Assembly: GCA_025266875.1 (NCBI GenBank)
Contig: JALLLT010000009.1
Span: 124,001 to 188,000 of the forward strand
Origin: Fennellomyces sp. T-0311
Taxonomy: Eukaryota > Mucoromycota > Mucoromycetes > Mucorales > Lichtheimiaceae
Direction: 5' to 3'
Length of the DNA stretch: 64,000 bases
Numbering within the stretch: position 1 is the stretch's first letter; every line of letters begins with the position of its first letter. The translations under genes and the position numbers were made by a program. Below, piece after piece: positions 55,373-64,000 of this stretch. The notes beneath the pieces are model-generated. The model worked only from the letters and a program-made list of their open reading frames with translations, made no database searches and was not told the origin of the DNA.

Positions 55373-58300
55373 CAAGAACAGCCCGATACCGATAACACCA
55401 CGAACGTTGGCGATATGATGCGTCATATTGAAAGTCCAGAACCAACTCAAGGAGGTTCTACACCCGATGATACTGATGAACCAGTTTTAGTTGAAGAAGA
55501 AAGCTCTGATCAAGAGCCAGAGCTGGTGCCAGAGCTTGACGATTCGGGTATTGTGGCAAAATACCTTCGCGAACAACGCGATGCTTTGGTCAACAAAGGG
55601 AGTAGCAAGATATACCACAATAAGGACTTCTGGATCCACCCGAAGCCGGCCTTCTATTGTCTCGATGGCGTCGCTCTCAATCCTGAACCTTTATACCATC
55701 CTCGCATATTTGTTTGGTCACCTGATCGCCTTATACCCGATAAGTTCTCTTGCCATAAGAACTCGGACTATACCAAGTTTGACCAGTGCGCTGGTACCCT
55801 TGATGGAGACGGCTATGGTGCCAAACCTGTTGCGAGACGCATTGTTGACATCGACAGGTAATATCAAACTGTCTATTTGCATGATATATTTTTAACGCCA
55901 TTTTTAGCTGCTTTTACCTCTTGTCTCGCCAGTACCGATGCAACAAATGTAGAAAGACAGTCATGGCACACGATGAGCGCATCATCAGCCGTCTACCGCG
56001 CCATATCCAGTCCATATTCCCCGCATACCTGACTCACAGAGCTGGTGTGTCGAAGCAGCTGTTTGACTTGATGCGCACATGCTTCCAAAATGCTCTCGGA
56101 CCTGAACGATTGCACGACCTTCTTTACGAGCAACATACCCTACGCCATAGCAACTTGGAGCTTACATACCTGAACACCATCGCCCACCGTCTCAAAAATC
56201 CACAGATACCCGATCGGATCAATGGCACCCTCAGAGGGAACCATATACCATTCTCGAAGTTCGACGATCCCGAAGGATACGCCGGCTATGTTCCTTCCGC
56301 CACGTACCTCCGTTTGGTTTATACCGCTTTGATGGACGAGCTTCGGCCCCTTATTGACAAAGAAATGATGGTGATCGACGGCGTAATTTTGAAGGCGACC
56401 ACACTTTTAAAATTATCAAGCACATGGCAAAGATTGGCGGCGAGCCAACTTTCTATGCGGTCTACACGGTTTGCAATGAGTACGAGGAGATCCGATTGCA
56501 GTTGTTGGTTCCTACAAAAAAGCTCTCGCATTTGAAGCCGGCTTTCGAGGAGATGCTCAATTCGTACCGCTTGTATGGCCGTCAGCTGCCCGAGATATTT
56601 TATACCGACAACGTCACCGGCGACAAAGCTTTCCTGTTGGCGAACATCCCATCTTTAAGGCGAGGATTTGGTGCTTCTGCCTCTGAAACAACGGTGGATC
56701 CTCGTCCTCAAGAAGCCCACTCCGATGACCCTACATACCTGTCGCTCCCATCACATGTCACACAGCGTTATATACCATCTGCTGCCGACGCCAATATATA
56801 CCTCGACTGCCTTCTTCGCCGTACATATCCTACTGCCGATACCCCCGAAGGATCAACGATTGCAATTGGATTTGACTGTGAGTGGAATTATGGCCCAACC
56901 ACTGGATACACCGGCCCAGGGAAGGTTGCTACTGTTCAAATTGCCTTCGAAGATACCGTCACCATCTTACCCTTACACTCTTACGGATCCGTTCCTGACA
57001 AGCTAGCTGAGCTTTTACAAAGCAATCGTGTCATCAAGACTGGTCGCAACGTGGGCGGTGATCTGAAAAAGATCAGAAGGGATTATGGAGTTTCGCTCGA
57101 CGAAGGGAGTTACGTGGAGCTTGGGGCATTCAGCAGTGCGCAGAATTTCGTGTCCAGCGGAAATGCCAGTCTGTCTGACATATGTGCTTTAGTCCTTCAT
57201 GCAAGACTTGACAAGGATGATCAGATACGAATGAGCGACTGGGAGGCACCTGTGCTCAATCCTGCTCAGCTATACTATGCAGCATTAGATGCATGAGCAT
57301 CACTCAAAGTATACCAGGCGTTGATTGATCATGTAAATACCCAAGAAGGCTGTGATGGCCGCGAAAATACCCAAGGTGGCTCTGTGGACCATGAAGATAC
57401 CCAAGAAGAACATGCTGAGAGTGTGGATGTTCAAGTGCCCAGGATGGCAGCATATGAATTGAGGTCTGACGATGATAGCGACACAGCATCAGAAGTCGAG
57501 CATATATTGCAAGAATATGAAGAACCACCACCGCACAGCAGCTCTAATATACCACGATCTCCCGCAACCCGAGTACTTAAGGATCCATTCCATCTTATGG
57601 CTCAAATCAAAATATCAAGACGGCATGGATTGGGTATGTGCGAAATATAATTATTTAACCTAGACCAAGAACTAATATAGTGATTTTCAATGTATTAGCA
57701 AAAGAGTTCGCACGTCGACTTCGAGACACCATATTTGTTCCAGATGAGACTGACAAGGCCAGAGTTGTTGCATACCTCCAAAGTAAAAATCTTTCATGGG
57801 ATCACATGCTTTCGACCAAGCCGGAATGGGTGCTACGCAGAGTCAAGCGAAGGATACCCTCTCCTAATGTACTTGTCTCTAGCGTCGAACTTCTTTTCAG
57901 TGAGCTTGGCCATTTACGCTGTTCAAGAAGCAACCGGCCCCTGTTTGATGATGAAGCATGGCGACAAGCCGAAAACGTACTCAATTCGATTCATCGCGGC
58001 GATGTCTCGGACCCACCAGGCATCTCCTTTTATTTCGAGACTGGGAGAGATGGCAGCCAACTTCCATTATACCGATGTACAAGAGGTACCAACAGTCTCG
58101 AAGGTGGTGTCCACATGAACATCGTCCGCAAATTTGCCTCCCTTGGTGCAGGTCCTCACTTCACCGATTGCGTCCTGGCCGATTATCGTCTGCGCCACAA
58201 CATCCGAGTAAGTAGCCTACTTGATTTTGTAAACATGCATAGTAACGCTTTTTTATGGTCAGGTTGGGGCAAAGAATAGATACCAAAAGACTCATCGCGG

Positions 58301-59486
58301 TCACTACAGTCCATGGTTGACTGAGTCTATCAATACCCTGCGCATCGATTTGGGAATGGATCGATTGGAGCCACGCGTGAATGGTGGCTATGGCACTGGA
58401 CGTGTACTTGCACCTTCAGGGAATGAAACTTTTGGCATAGCCGCTATACCCCCACAAATAGCAACCAATTTCCACATGCATCCTTTGCTACCACAGATCC
58501 GCAATGATAGTATGATCACAAAGAAAGCACTCCTTGATACCAGTACCAGATTATCTATACCCAATGGTGCGATACGCAACCCCAAGTCTGCCCTATACCA
58601 TTTTTTATCAACAAAGCAAGCAGTCGTACATCCAGTAGTGCCGATGCATACCAATGCCGAGTATACCCTGTTTGCCATAATGATCAATAATCGTATACAA
58701 GGCCGATCACTGGATTGGGAGTCGTTTTCTCGTGAATGGAATGGCCACGTCAACAGCATCACCGGCCCAGCAAACATATATTACAAATCACCCGAGAAGC
58801 TACAAACGTTCTACAAGTCATGCTGGAGCACACGTCGCGTGGCACATGACAGTATTGAAAGCGGCCGTGGTGTTTGTGAAGCTATGCGTGAACACATGCA
58901 GTCTCCAAGTCGAGCGTTGCCAGTTGCGCCTGCACAAGTTCCTATGCCGCTTGCTATAACAGCACCTATACCCGATGACGAGGAAACTGTGCAGTCCCAA
59001 ATCAACAATATACCAACCAACCCAATACCTGCCACGCCACGTCGCGTTTTCGCCTTGCGTCCTCGTCCCCCTGCTGCTTCTACACCATATATGCCTCCTG
59101 TTCCGCTTATACCATACTTCCGTCCTCTGCGTCCCTCTACTGCTTCCATACCACCAATGGCTCACGCTAGACCTATACCATACTCTTACCCTCCTCGTCC
59201 CGTCGCAGCCAACTCACCTGCTATACCACTTGTATCTCCTGCTCGATCGATTTCACCTTTGCGTTCTCTTCGTCCAGCTGCTGCGGCTCAACCGGTTTTT
59301 ATACCGTTGTCGGCCACCAATAGCAGCAACACTAATACGCCAAATTTGACACGCTCGCCCACATTTAATTTATCCGATCTGCCCAGAAAACGTACAAAGA
59401 GATCAAAGGCAAATACCAATAGCAGTACAAAAAAGCGCCCTCATAAACAGATACTTCCGTACCCTCCTCCTCCCGCACCACAATAG
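55373..59486 (+). pseudogene. DDE-type transposase with inserted 3'-5' exonuclease (DEDD) domain, disrupted
   Basis: Exons: about 55370-55857 (in frame with MMRHIESPEPTQ at 55415), 55909 to about 57626, about 57701-58207 and 58262-59486. Order: acidic N-terminus; WIHPKPAFYCLDGVAL; zinc-like CNKCRK; first catalytic block around HTFKIIKHMAKIGGEP (about 56400-56450); second in EIFYTDNVTGDKAFL; then an RNase D/WRN-like exonuclease with FDCEWNYGP (DxE), NVGGDLKKIRRDYG and YYAALDA; then the third acid in RGTNSLEGGVHMNIV (about 58085-58125); and a Pro/Ser-rich basic tail (RKRTKRSKAN). Two lesions: a one-base deletion near 56396 breaks the frame before the first block, and TGA at 57294-57296 replaces a sense codon after DA. 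The rest reads through. The architecture matches large fungal transposases with an embedded exonuclease; I recall the type but cannot name a family reliably. Confidence 0.72.
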
Positions 59487-60460
59487 ACGTTCTATATTCT
59501 ATAATATACCATATTATACTATATATGAATATAACTACTCGAAGATATTTTTGTTGATCGTGTATGACAACTGTTCATTTAGGTCTAACAGCATAGTACA
59601 ATAACGAACTGAAAATTCCGTACGTTGAAAGCAATCCACCGATAGATAATTTGTTCTAGAAATGAACTCAATAACAAATGCACCCCTTATTTGTTTTCGT
59701 TAATCTGAAATGTTGCACTTCTTCGGTCTCATTAATTTATAGAATTGAACCCCTCGCTGTGTCATATTATGCTAGACAGGGTTCTTCACCAGGTGAATCC
59801 TACTAGAAAACAGGGGTGCATACTATCCTTCACGTATGTTTTTCGTCTCTATCGAGGCTCAATATTTATCTACCCTAACAGAAAGGTATAGAGCGTATGG
59901 AAAGCTATTTTTTTCTTTTATATCCCTTTTACACACTTCCAAAAAAGGAAGAATGCATTCAAACATCCTCCAGGACATGTTATATGGGCCAATTATATGA
60001 CCCCCTGATAGTAATGCGGCTTCCGGTTTTTAAAAAAATGAGTTTCTTTCAACATACCTGAGATTTTAGTATACCCTTTCTTGTATTGAAATCTCTAACA
60101 GGCTTGCATTATTTTCTAAATATTGAAAACAAGGCTATTAACTCACAGTGCTTTGACAGCTATCGGCGAGTGTTATATATAATGCCATCTCTCTATCCAT
60201 CGTACCTTGAATCTGTCGACACCTAGGGAGTGCTCTTGCTGAGTGAAACTGAGCAGTAGGACGAAGGTAATAACATAATTAGCAGCCGAAGGGTCCATTG
60301 ATTGGACGTTAGATAACTAGCAAATACCTAAATTAGATTGGAGCGGAAGGACGCGCAGTATGCATAACACTGTGCCTAGTATGAGATCGATCATTTCACA
60401 CGCCAGGCGACATACCACTGGCAAGATAAGTGTTCGTACCAGGGGGCGGGCTGGTATGTA
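59487..60460. other. AT-rich spacer, no gene
   Basis: Nothing supportable in about 1 kb. No inverted partner of the 55.1-kb AATAATCCCC motif was seen here. Confidence 0.4.
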
Positions 60461-61480
60461 TCAGCGAAATAATCGTAGGTCTAAGAATAGCTGATGATAA
60501 GAAAGTAGAGTGATTAGCGATAGTTGAAAAGCTTTAAATTTATTGCGGAAGGTGTTAGATCTGCTCCTGTAGGTATATGGTCTCTTCCTTAAGGTACAGA
60601 ATATGCAAGATATAAATGATAACGATACAGATACCATGCCTGAAAAAACCCATAAGGTGAAAAAAGGTTGGAAGAAACGTTGTGTGCGTATTCCTAAACG
60701 AAGAAGATACCGAAGTACAGTAGAAGCCACACAAATTACGTGTTGTTCCTTGGGCAGATGGTTGTGCCACTTGCCATGCTTCATCTGGAGCCGGCTCATC
60801 TTCTTGATCCTCATCGTCACCAGTTGGGTGGCTCACCCAAACAATCTTCTGAAGGGCATGGATTAAGGCTGGCCATGTCGCTTTCCACTTGCCACGGGTT
60901 AGGCCAACATCAGAGTGCGGTAGGTAGCTCATATTGTGATCTAATTAGTGCATTTCGTCTAGTAGTTCCGGGATTTCGCCAAAGGCACCGAAAAGCTTTG
61001 AAAGGAGAGGTTTAGCTGTGGAAAGGTGACGTAATGTTCTCTCGAAGCTGTGGATGCTCCACAGCGACAGTCCTTCAATGTATACAAAGGTAGTCAATGT
61101 ATATGCCATTTATCTAACCGGTGGCGATCCTTGGAGAAAGCAGGGAGGTACGGTGCCTGGTTAACTTGTCATTCAGAGTGGAGGCAGCGGACAGTCTTGT
61201 ACTTGCTAGCTCGCGAGGCAAATTCCTCACCCCGTTTGTATTCAATCGCAGTGCTGACGGGGTTCTGTGGTGGCCCCGGGCCATTTTGATCTTGGTTGTA
61301 CTGCTGGTGGAGTGGGTTAAACGATGTTAGCCATTTCCGGTGAATATCGGTTTTCTTCTCGTTGTTGCGCTGAGTGATTAGCGATAGGGATGAAGAAATG
61401 GTAGCATGTGAAACGGTGTAACGGAACTGATTTGTATGATGATCTATTACTAGGACTTTAAATTTGCTCCTCTCGTCTAT
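60461..61480 (-). pseudogene. LINE ORF2 3' relic
   Basis: On the minus strand, broken frames align with the C-terminal part of the intact LINE ORF2 at 46.7 kb: EYKRGEEFASRASKYKTVR, then KDCRCGAS (compare KKCRCGADS), then RGKWKATWPALIHALQKIVW (compare HGHWRTTWPLLLNALRD). Stops and frameshifts interrupt it. The stretch 60522-60589 beyond it recurs at 771-834. It is a different, older family than the intact LINE, judged by divergence. Confidence 0.65.
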
Positions 61481-61928
61481 CACTTTTGTTATAAATGGAC
61501 GTCAATTATATGGTGCTACTGCTCGTATCACGCTGTGTTGGGTAGGTGTGGTGATTATTCGAGCTTAGATCGGTATGCTCTCAGCGAATATTGTAAATAG
61601 GAGAGCCGCGTGCGTAGCCACTTGGTTATTCTAGGATAAGTGTACTACATGTTGCAGCAGAACGATAAAATCTCACGCTAAAAACAAACACTTGATTCAC
61701 CGAAATAGCGATGATCGCGCGATAAGCATCTACTATATAACGTCTTCCTCGGAATAAGAACTGCTGATTTCTAAGCAATGGTTCAACTTGCTTCCGCGGA
61801 GCAGATGTTGTCTAGGTCCGTTACTCCGGAGACCCTTACAATGGTAGCACAAGGTTTTTGGCAGCTGCGGCGCGTATTTAATGAAGGCTATGTTCCTTTT
61901 TTTCCACGACTCTCATTCATATTAGCAA

Positions 61929-63269
61929 ATGACCGTCGATAACCGTGTTGTAAAGGTACCTTATTTTGCGTGTGGTTGGAATTTTTTCCAATTTCCTGAT
62001 ACAGGAAAATTTAGCTCAACAGTGGCCATAATTTCCCTTTGATCGGTTATGGTACTTTTGGCGGGCCACATGCTCCAGAACAGGTGTACGAGGGTAGCAA
62101 GTATGCCTTGGAAGAAGGCTATCGTCACTTTGATACAGCTTATTTGTGTAAATATTTCGGGTCCTTATATTTAGACGGTATCACTTACTTTTTTATAGAT
62201 CGTACCGAAGAGGCACTAGGTAAAGCTGTCCGGGAGAGCAATGTTCCGAGAGAGGAGATTTTTATTACTACCAAACTGTGGCAAACCTTTCATCGACCAC
62301 AATACGTACGACCAGCAGTCGAACGCTCGCTCCAGCTTTTAGGGCTTGATTATCTTGATATGTACATGATGCACTGGCCAATGGCGTGGGAATTCAATGG
62401 CTACGAGTTTGACAATTTAAAGTCCAAAAATGGTGACAACCCATGTATCGATGTGCCTATCATCGATACGTGGCGGGCCATGGAGGACCTTGTTAAGGCG
62501 GGCCTCGTGAAAAGCATAGGTAAATGCTTTGACCGTTGTCGTGAATGAGCTTTAATTAATGATTGTCTTACTAGGTGTTTCCAACTTCTCAATCTCTCAG
62601 TTAGAGGACTTGCTGGAGAAGTGTGAGATCCCACCTGCAGTCCATCAGGTAAAAAAAGTGTTCATACTTTCCATGTCCGATCTTTTGACCCTTGTATTTT
62701 TTCTATCTAGCTTGAGATTCATCCCAGCTTACCACAAGAAGAAATGCTGGAGTTCTGCAAAAAGCATAACATTGTTCTTACAGCTTACGCACCTCTGGCC
62801 AATCCAGGTCACAAGGGTGTGCTTTCAATGTTGACCGATCCCGCAGTGAGTATTTATTGCTTCCACGTATGCAGTACGTATCCAAGTTACTAATTCAAAA
62901 TCCAGGTTTTACGTTTGGCTGAAAAGTACAGCAAGACACCTGTGCAAGTTCTTCTCAATTGGGGTATTGCTCGCGGTTATGCAGGTACGGATCAAACGGT
63001 ATCGGAGACAATTGCATACTCACACTTTCAATGTACTAGTTATTCCAAAGTCGTGCAATCCCCAGCGTATCAAAGAAAACTTCGTGCATTTCGAGATGGA
63101 ACAAGAGGATATTGAGTCGCTTTTGGAAATCGGACGTGAAAACCCGTACCGTAGCTGGTAAGTGAAAAGCTTGACTCTCTAAAAACCATTCTCGTCTTAC
63201 ACTATTGCTTACAGTTGCCCTTTGGAAGACTTTGGCCCTTCCAACAATATTTTCAACAAGGTTCTCTAA
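61929..63269 (+). CDS. Aldo/keto reductase
   Basis: NAD(P)H-dependent carbonyl reductase of the AKR superfamily. Eight exons join in frame to 313 aa: 61929-61955, 62015-62147, 62199-62519, 62575-62648, 62711-62845, 62906-62984, 63040-63157 and 63215-63269. The N-terminus is [20 protein letters not shown], typical of the family. The catalytic tetrad is visible: Asp in FDTAYLY with the Tyr completing the motif across an intron, Lys in FITTKLW and His in MMHWP. VKSIGVSNFS and the nucleotide-binding IPKSCNP are present. In Mucorales, 4-dihydromethyltrisporate dehydrogenase of the sex-hormone pathway is an AKR, so that role is possible, but nothing here singles it out over a general aldehyde or xylose reductase. 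Confidence 0.93.
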
Positions 63270-63518
63270 GCCATCTTGATGATGATCAATTTTCCTCTAT
63301 ATACTTTGTAGCTATTGTTTATGTAGGCAGCCGGTAGAAGCAGTGATTAGTTTATCTTTTCTATTGTGCTACTTGTCTGAAAGTTTCATTTTATCAGCTA
63401 TAGCATGCTCTCTTATAGTGATGAGCAGACGTAAGGGCTACGAAACCTACCAAGTAGTTAAATGAAAAGTAGTCTAGTCACGAAATCTCAGCGGTTACTT
63501 GTTTCACTTCTTCCGATC

Positions 63519-64000
63519 ATGTCAACTACCGAAGACGATCGTCGCCCTGGCGAGGCACGCATTAAGACTGAGTACGCCGCCTTCGATCGATCAATAATAA
63601 TTTCTCATTCGTCTCTTTCTCTCTGCATAGATTCCTCAAGGACAAATGGTTCGAAGACGATGCCGACAATGAAGAGGCGTTCAGTGGAGTTTTTGGTGAC
63701 GAGGAGGCCGAGGGTGGCAAGTTCAATGACAACAAAAAGAAGCGAGTGAGAGGTGCCAATAAGGGCCAGAGAGGCAAAAAGAAGATTGAGGATGAAGTTC
63801 GAGTAGGTATCCATAGATCTATCTTCCAGAACACAACTTGCTGACAGCTATATGTCAGATTTGCAAGAAGATTGCTCTTGGTGACGAGTGCCCCTTTGGT
63901 GCCAGGTAAAGCTTGCACTTTTTTGCATTCAATTGCAAGTGGTGTTCACCTTACTTCTGGATAGCTGCAAGTTCTCGCACGATCTCGAAAAGTACTTGGC
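63519..64000 (+). CDS. DUS3: tRNA-dihydrouridine synthase 3 (Dus3), 5' part, cut by window end
   Basis: Starts MSTTEDDRRPGEARIKTE at 63519. Exons 63519-63571, 63631-63802, 63859-63905 and 63965 onward are in phase. The Dus3 N-terminal layout is visible: the IKTEFL-type segment made across intron 1, an acidic and then Lys-rich stretch (KKKRVRGANKGQRGKKK), and a CCCH zinc finger C-x7-C-x5-C-x3-H in CKKIALGDECPFGASCKFSH followed by DLEKYLA. Dus3 reduces U47 in tRNA variable loops, and its zinc fingers help bind tRNA. The flavin-binding catalytic domain lies beyond the window. Confidence 0.8.

Overview
The window is eukaryotic: protein-coding genes are broken by short GT-AG introns (about 35-150 nt), and the gene set is fungal (Cdc11-type septin, chitin-synthase activator of the Chs4/Skt5 type ending in a CaaX box, Yat/FacC-type carnitine acetyltransferase, COY1/CASP golgin). 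Gene style, intron size and the type of mobile DNA suggest an early-diverging filamentous fungus, most likely Mucoromycota (Mucorales-like). This placement is inference.

Layout. 1-21.5 kb is host-gene territory: CASP/COY1 golgin (-), Cdc11-like septin (+), carnitine acetyltransferase (+), Chs4-like Sel1-repeat protein (-), a TMEM41/VTT-domain membrane protein (+), lipoyl synthase (-) and proteasome assembly chaperone PSMG1/PAC1 (-). An unidentified coding fragment without a start lies at 15.55-15.88 kb. The genes do unrelated housekeeping jobs (Golgi trafficking, septation, acetyl-unit transport, chitin deposition, lipoylation, proteasome assembly).

22.9-38.1 kb is a retrotransposon cemetery. 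By matching 5-bp target-site duplications I could peel it into nested insertions. One stack has LTR-B containing LTR-A, which contains a full-length Ty3/gypsy chromovirus (element 1, 25786-31583) and a further solo LTR. A second stack has a minus-strand solo LTR of the element-2 family, split by an LTR pair that is itself split by a 317-bp insertion. A second chromodomain-bearing Ty3/gypsy element (element 2, 33375-38091) follows, about 250 bp upstream of a tRNA-Arg(TCG) gene.

39.4-52.8 kb is a 13.4-kb unit bounded by terminal inverted repeats of about 0.4 kb. It carries a Mutator-like (MULE) transposase apparently spliced to an OTU-type cysteine protease. Inside it sit a 433-bp solo LTR and a two-ORF LINE with both frames open, coupled by an ATGA stop/start overlap. 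Next come a nonsense-mutated coiled-coil gene (53 kb) and a large DDE-type transposase (55.4-59.5 kb) with a 3'-5' exonuclease (DEDD, RNase D/WRN-like) domain inserted between its second and third catalytic acids. This region is saturated with the strand-specific pentamer ATACC. A degraded LINE relic follows (60.5-61.5 kb).

The last 2 kb returns to host genes: an aldo/keto reductase and the 5' end of a tRNA-dihydrouridine synthase 3 (Dus3) gene that runs off the window.
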